Origin: Candidatus Tanganyikabacteria bacterium
GTDB taxonomy: Bacteria > Cyanobacteriota > Sericytochromatia > S15B-MN24 > VGJW01
NCBI GenBank assembly: GCA_016867265.1
Contig: VGJW01000005.1
Location: forward strand, 1-64,000
Direction of reading: 5' to 3'
Length of the DNA: 64,000 nt
Shown here: positions 17,975 to 25,766 of the stretch, piece after piece
Layout: every line of letters begins with the position of its first letter
How positions within the stretch are numbered: position 1 is the first letter of the stretch
Position numbers and translations under genes: made by a program
The notes under the pieces: generated by a model
What the model was told of the DNA's origin: nothing
Database searches by the model: none
What the model saw: the letters and a program-made list of their open reading frames with translations, nothing else

Positions 17975-18640
17975 TCAGGGCTCCATGAACCGCCGGATTC
18001 GCATCACCATCAGGTCGTTCTCATCGGAGTAGGGCGCGTCCTGCAGGATGGCGATCATCTTGGACTTGGAGACAGTGGGCAGGCCTGTCAGATCCTGGTC
18101 GGTGGCCACCCTCATGGCGGCCTTGACGCCGGGCAGGCCGGCATCCGCGACAGCCTCCAAGTCTTCGAACCAACCCGCCTTGAGCGCGAAACGCGCCACG
18201 TCCAATCCCGGACCAAGGTCGCCCATCGCCCTGAAGAGCGCAGCACGCTTGCCTACCCGGGCGAGGGCCTCCGAGAGGACGCCATCCTCTCCCTTGCCGA
18301 CGGACGGGGTCATGACGAGGCCGATGCCCTCGCGGTCCGGCGAATTGCCGTTGCGGCCGAGAAGGGCCCCGATAAGTTGCGCGCGCTGGTCTGGACTGGC
18401 TGCGTCCACCAGGTCCGGCCGCTTGCGGACGAGGGTCTTGATCGATGCCTGGTTGGCGCCCCCGATTTCCTGGTCGAGCTGGCGCTGAAGCTGCTCGCGC
18501 AGGCCCTCCTTGGTCGACAGGCGCACCACATCCTGTCGCATCGGAGGCAGCGAGGGTTGGTTCGCCTGTCGGGGCACCCTCTCCTTCCGCAAGAAGGGCA
18601 GGTTGGTGAGCCAGCCGGTGATGATCGGAAAAGCAGGCAT
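17975..18640 (-). CDS. Hypothetical protein
   Basis: A 221-residue protein not recognised as any family. It has no clear signal peptide or membrane helix. The N-terminal 60 residues are basic with Pro and Gln; the rest is Leu/Ala/Gly-rich with charged residues, like a small helical domain. ATG 18640 follows a GAGGA-like site and lies ten bases after the stop of the Ala-rich protein. Codon use matches its neighbours. It is the second gene of the unit 19817-13983, so a shared role with the TPR protein and the two-component pair is plausible. Confidence 0.75.
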   Translation of the reverse strand: MPAFPIITGWLTNLPFLRKERVPRQANQPSLPPMRQDVVRLSTKEGLREQLQRQLDQEIGGANQASIKTLVRKRPDLVDAASPDQRAQLIGALLGRNGNSPDREGIGLVMTPSVGKGEDGVLSEALARVGKRAALFRAMGDLGPGLDVARFALKAGWFEDLEAVADAGLPGVKAAMRVATDQDLTGLPTVSKSKMIAILQDAPYSDENDLMVMRIRRFMEP

Positions 18641-18650
18641 CAGAACATCC

Positions 18651-19817
18651 TCACAGGCGCGAGGCCATCCGCAGCAGGGCGGCGCCGTCGGGGTGCCCGA
18701 GGACCGTCTGGACCTTGCGGGCGGTGGTGCGGGAGAGCTCGAGCAGACCGCCGCCGGGCGTGGCGAGGACCTGAGTGGACTTCAGGATGCGGACGGTTCG
18801 GCTTTCGGCCAGCATGCCGCCCACGATCTTCTGGTTGACGACGCTGATGCGCCGGGTGGAACGGGCTACCTCACGCAACGCGGGCGGCGCGGCAATCACC
18901 CGGATGGCCCGGACGCGCACCGCCGTTCCAGATGCCGTCCGCACGGCCTGGCTGGCTTGGGTCGCGGTCTGGGCGGTCCTGACTGCCTGCGCGGCCTTGG
19001 CTGCGTCACCTGCCTTGCGCGCTTGCTGCAGCGCCTGGTTGACCTTCGCGCCCTGGCTGGCCAAACGGGTCTTCTGGCTGACCTGGGCAGCCTTGGTGGC
19101 CTTGCCTGCGGCCTGGCTCGCCTGGGCGGCCTGCTGCGCAGCCTTGGCAGCTTGAGCAGCTTGAGCGGCTTGCGCTGCCTTGGCCGCCTGTGCGGCTTTG
19201 GCCGCTTGCGCAGCTTGCGCAGCTTGAGCCGCTTGAGCCGCCTTGGCCGCCTGTACGGATTGCGACGCCTGCTGGGCCTTGCGCGCCGTCTGGGCGACCT
19301 GCTGGGTATTCCGGGCTACCGTCGTCGCCTGCTGTGCCTGTCGCGCGACCTGGGTCGCCTGACTAGCCCGCGCCGCAGCTTGGCCAGCGCCCGCAGCTCC
19401 GGTTGCCGGCTTCATAAGGCCCGAACCAAGCAACATGCTGCCGACGTCGAACAGGCCCCGACCGATGGCGCGTCCCGGACGGCCTGAACGCACGGCTTCG
19501 GTGTAGGGTTCGGCAAAGGCCTTCACGACTTCGCCCGGCCGCGTCAACAGGGCGACAGGCAGCATGGCGAGGCCGGTGACGGTCTCGATCGGGTGCGTAA
19601 TCATGTGGATGGTGCCGCCCACCATGTCCCCCGCGCCCTGCAGGGCGCCCACGATGACGTCCCCGACAAAGCCACCGACGCCTTGCTCCTCGACGGGACG
19701 GCGCTCCCGGCGGGCGGCCAGCTCCGACCGCGTCTCCGCGTCCACCGGGCGGTAGATGCGTTCACGCTGCGTTGCCGGTCCCAGGACCTCGTTCAGGTCG
19801 CGTACGAGCTTGGGCAT
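18651..19817 (-). CDS. Ala-rich helical repeat protein with pretoxin-like N-terminal region
   Basis: A 388-residue protein. Residues about 45-135 hold glycine-rich hydrophobic stretches and the segment MITHPIETVTGL, then GRAIGRGLFDVGSMLLGSG; this pattern recalls the helical pre-toxin regions of large polymorphic toxins and effector proteins (resemblance by eye only). Residues about 140-300 are low-complexity Ala/Gln/Lys helix with KAAQAAQAA repeats. The last 90 residues are basic and mixed and could be a compact domain. There is no signal peptide. ATG 19817 follows AGGAGA. It is the first gene of a five-gene unit, read away from the Tad operon across a 234-base gap. Confidence 0.75.
   Translation of the reverse strand: MPKLVRDLNEVLGPATQRERIYRPVDAETRSELAARRERRPVEEQGVGGFVGDVIVGALQGAGDMVGGTIHMITHPIETVTGLAMLPVALLTRPGEVVKAFAEPYTEAVRSGRPGRAIGRGLFDVGSMLLGSGLMKPATGAAGAGQAAARASQATQVARQAQQATTVARNTQQVAQTARKAQQASQSVQAAKAAQAAQAAQAAQAAKAAQAAKAAQAAQAAQAAKAAQQAAQASQAAGKATKAAQVSQKTRLASQGAKVNQALQQARKAGDAAKAAQAVRTAQTATQASQAVRTASGTAVRVRAIRVIAAPPALREVARSTRRISVVNQKIVGGMLAESRTVRILKSTQVLATPGGGLLELSRTTARKVQTVLGHPDGAALLRMASRL
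19120..19270. repeat. Degenerate 9-bp tandem repeat coding KAAQAA
   Basis: Inside the Ala-rich gene the plus strand repeats units close to GCAGCTTGA/GCCGCCTTG about every nine bases. The units differ in third codon positions, so the repeat is kept more strictly at protein than at DNA level. Confidence 0.8.
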
Positions 19818-19870
19818 GACGGGTTCTCCTGAGTGGACTATCCCCGCGGAGCGCGCCGCGCTGACGGAGA

Positions 19871-19880
19871 ATCCGGTTAA
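19871..19880 (-). promoter_or_regulatory. TTWACCGRA box upstream of the Ala-rich gene
   Basis: TTAACCGGAT on the minus strand ends 53 bases before ATG 19817. Near-identical boxes lie 60 bases before the papain-like gene (40062-40071) and 60 bases before the second Flp gene (49056-49065), all in the same orientation to the gene. A shared regulator or sigma factor is inferred. Confidence 0.35.
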
Positions 19881-19927
19881 GCCTCTCCTAAATCTGGTCT
19901 CCCCGTCCCGGGAACCGAGAGATTTGC

Positions 19928-19956
19928 CGAAGCTTAAGCGGCGCTTAACTGCTTCG
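19928..19956. promoter_or_regulatory. Inverted repeat in the flp leader region
   Basis: CGAAGCTTAAGC (19928-19939) faces GCTTAACTGCTTCG (19943-19956) across a three-base spacer; the arms pair fully except for a two-base bulge. It lies between the divergent Ala-rich gene and the first Flp pilin, about 95 bases before the pilin ATG. It could be an operator or the base of a leader RNA hairpin. No T-run follows, so it is not a typical terminator. Confidence 0.45.
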
Positions 19957-20051
19957 ACGCAAGCGGGGGGCGTCCTCTCCGGACAAACCCTCTGTCAGGG
20001 CCGTGTGCCCGTCAAATCACCCCACCCATCCATCGCCCCGGAGGACTCCCG

Positions 20052-20213
20052 ATGTCGCTGATCAACCGCCTCGTCCGTGAAGAAGAAGGCCAGAGCATGG
20101 TCGAGTACGGCATCATCGTCGCCGTCATCGCCGCGGTCTGCATCGGTGGCTACAAGGCCGTCGGCGCCCAGGTCAACAAGTCGATCGACACGCTCATCAA
20201 GAACATGAAGTAG
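20052..20213 (+). CDS. flp: Flp-type pilin (Tad locus)
   Basis: A 53-residue pilin subunit. The class III leader ends EEEG, followed by QSMVEYGIIVAVIAAV: cleavage after G leaves the Glu5-Tyr6 pair and hydrophobic helix that define Flp pilins. The prepilin peptidase gene follows directly. GGAGG lies seven bases before ATG 20052. A hairpin terminator at 20232-20274 after the stop probably keeps pilin mRNA more abundant than the machinery genes. A sister pilin is at 48834-48995. Confidence 0.95.
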   Translation: MSLINRLVREEEGQSMVEYGIIVAVIAAVCIGGYKAVGAQVNKSIDTLIKNMK

Positions 20214-20231
20214 GCCCAGCCACGCTTCCCC

Positions 20232-20274
20232 GGCCCGGGGCGCCCGTCACAGACCGGCGTCCCGGGCCTTTGTT
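20232..20274 (+). terminator. Hairpin terminator/attenuator after flp
   Basis: A 13-bp GC-rich stem (20232-20244 with 20256-20268, one G-U pair in RNA) with an 11-base loop, followed by TTTGTT. It sits 18 bases after the pilin stop and before tadV, where partial termination would lower downstream expression. Confidence 0.65.
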
Positions 20275-20283
20275 CCGGGTACA

Positions 20284-20892
20284 GTGCAAGCCGTGATCGC
20301 GATCTTCGTGGCCGACCCGTGGCGGTGGGCCCTCCTGCCCGTCCTGATGGTGGCGGTCGTTACGGATGCGCGGAGCCAGCGCATTCCCAACTGGCTGACC
20401 ATTCCCGCGATGGCAGGCGGTTTGCTGACCAATCTCATCGCGGGCGGCCTCGCCGACGGTTGGCGCGGGGCGCTCTCCGGCGGGGCCGGGGCCTTGGCCG
20501 GCTGGCTCGCCTTTCCCTTGGCTTTCCTGTTGATCGATGCGGTCTACGCCGGTGGCTGGGGCCAGCTCAAGGGCATCCGTGCCGGCGACATCAAGCTGAT
20601 GGCTGCAGCGGGGGGCTGGATCGGTCTCGTGCCTTCCCTGTCGGCGATCCTCGACACGGCGCTGGCGGGTGGGGTCATCAGCCTGGTGTGGGCGGCTGCC
20701 CACGGCGCGCTGGGGGGCGTGTTGCGGCAGGTCAGGGGCTTCTTCATGGCGGTGGGAGCGGGGCTGCGGCAGCCGGCCGCCATGGTGCCCGATTCCAAGG
20801 CACCGCTCCTGCCTTATGCGCTCTCCATTGCCCTCGGTACGATGGCCGCGATGGTCTGGCCCCCGCTGTGGCAGCTGGGGGGTGGTTCGTGA
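20284..20892 (+). CDS. tadV: Prepilin peptidase, TadV/CpaA type (A24)
   Basis: A 202-residue inner-membrane aspartic peptidase that cleaves Flp and TadE-type prepilins. The catalytic aspartates are in VVTDARSQRIPN (D28) and RAGDIKLM (D102). It is the short form lacking the N-methylation domain, as usual in Tad loci. The start is GTG 20284. Its stop overlaps the next start (GTGA). Confidence 0.92.
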   Translation: MQAVIAIFVADPWRWALLPVLMVAVVTDARSQRIPNWLTIPAMAGGLLTNLIAGGLADGWRGALSGGAGALAGWLAFPLAFLLIDAVYAGGWGQLKGIRAGDIKLMAAAGGWIGLVPSLSAILDTALAGGVISLVWAAAHGALGGVLRQVRGFFMAVGAGLRQPAAMVPDSKAPLLPYALSIALGTMAAMVWPPLWQLGGGS

Positions 20893-21791
20893 GAACGTTG
20901 CGCCGCGCCGCGTCGGGTCAGGCGATGGTCGAGTTCGCCCTGGTCCTGCCCCTGTTGCTGTTGCTGACCTTCGGCACCATAGAACTGGGGCTGGCGGTGC
21001 AGCGTCGGCTGGTGCTGACGGGCACGGCCTTCGTGGCAGCGCGTGTTGCGGCCGTGCACGGCGAGACGGCCGATGCGGGCGTCCGCAAGGTAGTCGAGAC
21101 CTATGCGGCCGACGCCGGTTCCTCGTGGCTGACAGGCGTCAAGCCCGAGCTGGACCGGGCGGGCAGCGGCGTGCGTGTCCGGATGACTCGGAATGATGAG
21201 GGCTTCACCCCGGCGCTGGTGGGGGCGATGGTCGCCAGCGGCGGCAGACCGCCCCAGAGGGGTTCCTGGACCGTTGCCGCCGTGGTCCGGCCCGAATTCG
21301 TTCCAGGTCGCCTTCGTCGGGGCGCCGCCCAGGTCCCGACGGACCTGCAGGTCGACTACCGGGTGACATTGCCGGGGCTGGACCGGCTCAAGGGCATCGG
21401 GGATATCGTCCGCAAGCTGCCCGGTGGGGGCTCGGGAGCGGCTCTGGCCTTGGCCGCCGATCCGACGACGCAGGCGACTCTCGCCAACCCGATGGACAGG
21501 AACGGCACGGTCTCGCCCAGCAAGCGCTACGTCTCCCCGGAGAATGAAGCGCAGGCCTTCCGGCAGGCCCAACGCCTCGCTGAGGGCTTTGATCAGCTGG
21601 ACAAGGTCGTCAAGGCGTTTTACTCAGCCTATGTCGTGGCGGCAACCGTACCCGGATCGACCGGTGTCGATGCGACCTTGGGTGCCGTGGCCGCATCCTT
21701 TGCCCAGATTGACCGGACCCTCTCGCTCGCGGGCACCGCCGAACGCCTCGACAAGGCTCAGAAGGCCTTCTACAGGGGGGCCACGCCATGA
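20889..21791 (+). CDS. TadE-like pseudopilin 1
   Basis: A 300-residue protein with a short basic leader, then ASGQAMVEFALVLPLLLLLTF: a prepilin-like cleavage site followed by Glu5 and a hydrophobic helix, the mark of TadE-family pseudopilins. The rest is predicted to lie outside the inner membrane. GTG 20889 overlaps the tadV stop. It is longer than typical TadE (about 150-200 residues). It probably acts as a minor pilin in assembly. Confidence 0.85.
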   Translation: MRTLRRAASGQAMVEFALVLPLLLLLTFGTIELGLAVQRRLVLTGTAFVAARVAAVHGETADAGVRKVVETYAADAGSSWLTGVKPELDRAGSGVRVRMTRNDEGFTPALVGAMVASGGRPPQRGSWTVAAVVRPEFVPGRLRRGAAQVPTDLQVDYRVTLPGLDRLKGIGDIVRKLPGGGSGAALALAADPTTQATLANPMDRNGTVSPSKRYVSPENEAQAFRQAQRLAEGFDQLDKVVKAFYSAYVVAATVPGSTGVDATLGAVAASFAQIDRTLSLAGTAERLDKAQKAFYRGATP

Positions 21792-22660
21792 GGTCCCGGC
21801 GTCCGCCCCGGGGCCAGGCCCTCGTGTACTTCACGCTGGTCCTTGCCGTGATTGTCGGGGTCTTGTACGCCACCTACGACCTGGCCCGGTTGACCACCGC
21901 CAAGATGCAGGCGCAGACGGCCGTGGACGCCGCGGCGCTGGCCGGCTCTTCGGTCAAGGTGTCGGTGCATCACACGCGTGCGCTCGCCTACGCCGCCATG
22001 ACGGGCCAGGCGACCCTCGCAAGGCTCAAATTCGCCAAGGCCATCGCCGTGGTGGGGGCCCAGCCTCCGGTTCCGGGCCAGCCCTACCTGGCGGCCAAGG
22101 ATTTCGACAAGTGGGTGGGCGAGGCCCACGCTCATGTCGTCAAGCTGCGCCGGCTTCGTGCGGGGCTCGTGGCCTACAACTCCTGGGTGGCCAAGGAAGG
22201 CCCTGAGATCGTTGCCGACGCCGCAAGGGTGGCCTTCAATGCCAACGTGTCGGGCATGAATGCGGCCATCGGCGAGGGCAGTGCGGCCAATGCCCGCAAC
22301 CTGACGCTGCTGGCAGGCCCGAAGAACCTGCCCGAGAACGGGGGGCAATTTGCCTCAGGGCGCTTCGTGGGGGGCGTCAACTATCCGGGCGAGTCGGCAG
22401 GTGCGGGGGGGGCCGCAGGCAAGACCCTGGTCTGGGCCGAGCCGGTCTACCGGCCTCTGGGCTCCGCCCTGCTCGGAGCGTCGCATCCGCTTGCCCTGCC
22501 TTCGGTGGCGGCCGCCGGTATCGTGCCGGCCAGCGAGCTCAAGGCGGTGGAACCCGGCTCGGGCGATGCGGGCCTCGGCGGCTTCGGCTTCCGCTGGTAT
22601 GCACCGCGCCTCTTCCAGGTGGGCGGCGTCAACGGGTATCCCCATGAACTGCTGCACTGA
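21788..22660 (+). CDS. TadG-like pseudopilin 2
   Basis: A 290-residue protein with leader PPRG followed by QALVYFTLVLAVIVGVLYA and the ARLTTAKMQAQTAVDAAALAG segment typical of TadG-type Flp pilus proteins. The usual Glu5 is Tyr (QALVYF), so processing or subunit contacts may differ. ATG 21788 overlaps the previous stop (ATGA). No von Willebrand domain, often found in longer TadG proteins, is visible. Confidence 0.82.
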   Translation: MRSRRPPRGQALVYFTLVLAVIVGVLYATYDLARLTTAKMQAQTAVDAAALAGSSVKVSVHHTRALAYAAMTGQATLARLKFAKAIAVVGAQPPVPGQPYLAAKDFDKWVGEAHAHVVKLRRLRAGLVAYNSWVAKEGPEIVADAARVAFNANVSGMNAAIGEGSAANARNLTLLAGPKNLPENGGQFASGRFVGGVNYPGESAGAGGAAGKTLVWAEPVYRPLGSALLGASHPLALPSVAAAGIVPASELKAVEPGSGDAGLGGFGFRWYAPRLFQVGGVNGYPHELLH

Positions 22661-23300
22661 GCGCAGAAGCGCGCGGGGCCAAGCATTGGTCGAGATGGCC
22701 ATCGTGCTGCCGGTCGGAGTGCTGCTGCTCCTGATGGTGGGTTACATGGGCAAGGGACTGCTCGAACGCCAGCAGGTGGTGATGGCTGCGCGCCACGCCG
22801 CGCGTACCGTGGCCCATCAGGCCATGGCCTCGACGGTCGGCAAGGTCTCCGGTGCCGGCGTCGTCCGGGCCTCCATCGGGCTGGCGGACAGGGACGCGGC
22901 GGTCCGGGAGCTGCTGCCCGAAGGCAAGGCAGCACAGCCCGATTGGGGTGCTGCCGTCGGGGGGACCCCCACCAGTCGCCTGCGTCCGAGGCCGCTCGGG
23001 GCAGGCGCCATGGGCTACATGGCCACGCATGTCGAGCAGGTCGAGGGCAGAGCCATGACCTTCGGCCTGGGCTTCGTCCTGTACGGTGCCAAGGCCGACA
23101 GCCGCCTGCGCATCCTTGAACCCGTGCGCAAGCAGGCGCAGGGTGTGGCCAAGCAGGTCGGCAAGCCACCTTCCGCCTTGGCGGCGCCGCTGACGGTCTC
23201 GGCCCAGGCCTTCATGCCGGGAGAGTTGCCGGTCCATCATCCTCAGGTCGGCCTGGTCGAGAGCAATCGTTGGATTCGCGACATCGTGGAGGGGCCGTGA
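22644..23300 (+). CDS. TadE-like pseudopilin 3
   Basis: A 218-residue protein. ARGQALVEMAIVLPVGVLLLLM gives a prepilin-type cleavage site, Glu5 and a membrane helix. ATG 22644 starts 17 bases inside the previous gene. A longer in-frame opening exists upstream but is only an alternative frame of the neighbour. It forms, with the two genes before it, a set of three minor pilins in the Tad operon. Confidence 0.84.
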   Translation: MNCCTERRSARGQALVEMAIVLPVGVLLLLMVGYMGKGLLERQQVVMAARHAARTVAHQAMASTVGKVSGAGVVRASIGLADRDAAVRELLPEGKAAQPDWGAAVGGTPTSRLRPRPLGAGAMGYMATHVEQVEGRAMTFGLGFVLYGAKADSRLRILEPVRKQAQGVAKQVGKPPSALAAPLTVSAQAFMPGELPVHHPQVGLVESNRWIRDIVEGP

Positions 23301-23650
23301 TGCTGCCGGTCTTGCTTGCTGCGGCAGCAAGTCTGCCCGACCTGCCTCGCTGCCCGGGCGTAGTCTGGGGAGGCAAGGGGGGTGCCCGGTGGGCGCGGCT
23401 GGCTGGGGCCGAGCGCCCGGCGCTCGACCGCTTCGAGGCTTGCTGGCAGCATGCAGGCTGGCAGGCCGAGATCGAGCCCCCCGTCCTCGACGGTGGCCCG
23501 GCGCCGGGGCGCCTGCGCCTCTGGCGCAAGGGACCTTGGCGGGCAACGGTGTTTTCCGCCCGGGATGCCGCCGGGCGTGCGCTATGCTTGGTCATGACGG
23601 ATCGGGACAACCGAGGCACGGCCGCCTCTCCGTCCCGTGGAGGGCCCTGA
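23300..23650 (+). CDS. Small secreted hypothetical protein
   Basis: A 116-residue protein with a short signal peptide (MLPVLLAAAASLPDLP) and two cysteines that might pair in the mature part (PRCPGVV and FEACWQH). It is not recognised as any family. ATG 23300 overlaps the stop of the TadE-like gene (TGATG) and the stop is three bases before cpaB, so it is almost certainly translated with the Tad genes. A periplasmic accessory role is inference from position alone. Confidence 0.7.
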   Translation: MLPVLLAAAASLPDLPRCPGVVWGGKGGARWARLAGAERPALDRFEACWQHAGWQAEIEPPVLDGGPAPGRLRLWRKGPWRATVFSARDAAGRALCLVMTDRDNRGTAASPSRGGP

Positions 23651-23653
23651 TCG

Positions 23654-24703
23654 ATGTCGGATCTTCGATCCAAGTTGCGGCGCCCCGAGGGGGATGAGCC
23701 TGCGGGTTCGCCCCCGCCTTCGGGTGGCAAGGCCCTGCGGCGCAACAAGGCAACCGGTGGGCGTGGCGGCCGCGGCGCCCGGGAGGCGGCCCGGCCCGGC
23801 GTGCTCGAGGGGCTCGACGTCAACCGGCGCCTGCTGCTGGCGGCGGGCGGCCTGGCGGCGGTCGCAGCGCTGCTGGCCGTGACCTACCTCTCTGACGCCT
23901 CGGCACGCATTGCCGGTGCCGGGACCAAGGTCAAGGTCTGGGTGGTGGCGCGGGACCTTCCGGCCCGGCATGCCTTGGCCGAGGGCGATCTCGAGGAGCG
24001 CGAGGTGCCGGCGGTCTACCTGGCCGGTCCGCATGTGACGGCGGACAAGGCTGTGCTGGGACGCGTCACGACGACGGCGCTGTGGCCCGGCGAGGTGTTG
24101 CTCGAGGGGCGGGCCGTACCGGCAGGTGCTGCAACCGGGGTGACGCCCCGGATCGGCAAGGGCGAGCGGGGCTTCGTGTATGTTCCGGATGGCCTGCAGG
24201 ACGTTCCCCTCGTGCGCCCCGACGACAGGGTCGACCTGGTCGCGACTGTCCCGGAGGCCGAGGGGAGCGGTAGGCTGGTTTCCCGGCCCGTCGTGCACGG
24301 GGCAAGGGTCATCGGCGTCGGCGACCGTTTCTCCTCCGAGGCGACGGAGTCCGTGACGGGGTCGAACGGGGCCATCACGCTGGCCGTTCCGCATGGGCGC
24401 GTGCAGTTGCTGGCCGTGCTGGCCGAGGCCGGGCGCCTGCACTTCATCCTGCGGGCGGCCGGTGACACCACGACGGGCGCCCAGCCGGACATCCGCGAGC
24501 TCGAACGGCTCGTCCTCGGGCAGGTGGCCCGTCCGGTTGCGCCGCGCCAGGCGCCCCCGCGCACCGTCGTCCGCGTCGTCCGGGCCCCGGCCCCTGCTCC
24601 CCGCGTGGTGCGGGTGCCGGTCGCTGCGCCTCGTCCTCCCGTGCGCCGTGCGCCGCAGGTCGAGATCTACAACGGTGCCTCGCGGCAGGGTTCGGGCAAC
24701 TGA
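23654..24703 (+). CDS. cpaB: Flp pilus assembly protein CpaB/RcpC
   Basis: A 349-residue inner-membrane protein with a cytoplasmic Arg/Gly-rich N-terminus, one helix at about 58-78, and an SAF domain beginning VKVWVVARDLPARHALAEGD. It is thought to link the inner-membrane machinery with the CpaC secretin in the periplasm. The C-terminal 60 residues are unusually rich in Pro, Arg and Val. It stands directly before cpaC. Confidence 0.92.
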   Translation: MSDLRSKLRRPEGDEPAGSPPPSGGKALRRNKATGGRGGRGAREAARPGVLEGLDVNRRLLLAAGGLAAVAALLAVTYLSDASARIAGAGTKVKVWVVARDLPARHALAEGDLEEREVPAVYLAGPHVTADKAVLGRVTTTALWPGEVLLEGRAVPAGAATGVTPRIGKGERGFVYVPDGLQDVPLVRPDDRVDLVATVPEAEGSGRLVSRPVVHGARVIGVGDRFSSEATESVTGSNGAITLAVPHGRVQLLAVLAEAGRLHFILRAAGDTTTGAQPDIRELERLVLGQVARPVAPRQAPPRTVVRVVRAPAPAPRVVRVPVAAPRPPVRRAPQVEIYNGASRQGSGN

Positions 24704-24740
24704 GGGCACCCTGCCGGGGGTATAGAGGGGTGACGCAGCC

Positions 24741-25766
24741 ATGACCCGACGCCTTTTGCCCCTCCTGACCGCCACGCTTGCAGCCCTTGCCTCGTGGCCG
24801 GGCGGCGGCCTGCTGGTTCCGGAACCCGTTTTGGCGGCCGTGGCGGACCTGACGGTCCGGCAGGGCCACACCACCGTCTTTCGGGTTCCCAGAGGCGCGA
24901 CGCGCGTCGCCATCGGGGACTCCGGGGTTGCGGCCGTGACGCTCATCCAGGATGGCACGGGCGAGAACTTGCTCATCGAGGGGCGCAAGCCGGGCCTCAC
25001 CAACTTCCTCGTCTGGACCGCCGAAGGCAAGGTGCCGGCGAACTATCGGCTCGAGGTCCTGTCGGGCAGGCGGACCGAGACGGTCGTGATTCGGGTTCAG
25101 GTCTGGGAGTTGCTCAAGGGGGACGAGAGCCAGTCCGGCATCAAGTGGTCCGAGGGCCTGTCGTTCCAGGAGGCGCCGCCGTCGACGCCCTTCGCCCTGG
25201 GCTTTCCGGTACGGGCGGGCGTCCTCGAGGCCCGGTTGCAGGGCTTGGCCCAGGCCAAGCGTGCCCAACTCGAGGCCTCCCCGACCCTGCTGGCCCTTTC
25301 GGGCCAGGAGAGCCGATTCCTGTCCGGCGGTGAGTTGCCCGTGGTGGTCCAGACCCCCAACACCGTCGCCGTTGACTGGAAGCCCTTCGGGGTGGGGCTC
25401 AAGGTCACGCCCGTGGTCGAGGGCGAGGAAATCCTGCTCCGCATCAAGCCCGAGGTCTCGAGCATCGACCGCCTGAACGGCGTCCAGACCGGCAACTTCA
25501 ACATCCCTGCCATCGCCACGCGCATGGCCGAGACGCAGGTTGCCGTCCGTCCGGGCCAGGAAATCGTGTTGGCGGGGCTCAAGCGCCGGACCGTGCGTTC
25601 CGTGACCAGCCGGGTGCCCCTGCTCGGGTGGTTGCCGGGGTTAGGTGCCCTCTTCACCTCGACCCAGCAGGAAGAGGAGGAAGGCGAATTGGTCTTCCTC
25701 GTCACGCCGACGCTTTTCAAGGATGGCGAGGCGATGCCCGAGAAGGGCTACGGCAAGGGCAAATGA
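24741..25766 (+). CDS. cpaC: Secretin CpaC/RcpA of the Tad system
   Basis: A 341-residue outer-membrane secretin. A signal peptide is followed by the pilus-secretion N-domain (about 35-105) and the secretin domain (about 170-330), including RVPLLGWLPGLGALFTST and ELVFLVTPTLF. It is shorter than the usual 450-600 residues because few N-domains are present. It forms the outer-membrane gate for the Flp pilus. ATGA overlap with the fused ATPase gene. Confidence 0.92.
   Translation: MTRRLLPLLTATLAALASWPGGGLLVPEPVLAAVADLTVRQGHTTVFRVPRGATRVAIGDSGVAAVTLIQDGTGENLLIEGRKPGLTNFLVWTAEGKVPANYRLEVLSGRRTETVVIRVQVWELLKGDESQSGIKWSEGLSFQEAPPSTPFALGFPVRAGVLEARLQGLAQAKRAQLEASPTLLALSGQESRFLSGGELPVVVQTPNTVAVDWKPFGVGLKVTPVVEGEEILLRIKPEVSSIDRLNGVQTGNFNIPAIATRMAETQVAVRPGQEIVLAGLKRRTVRSVTSRVPLLGWLPGLGALFTSTQQEEEEGELVFLVTPTLFKDGEAMPEKGYGKGK

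Noticed and set aside
19120-19270. The Ala/Gln repeat as a CRISPR or minisatellite-type non-coding repeat
   Set aside because: The units are codon-phased, vary in third positions and lie inside an unbroken gene with a good start site.
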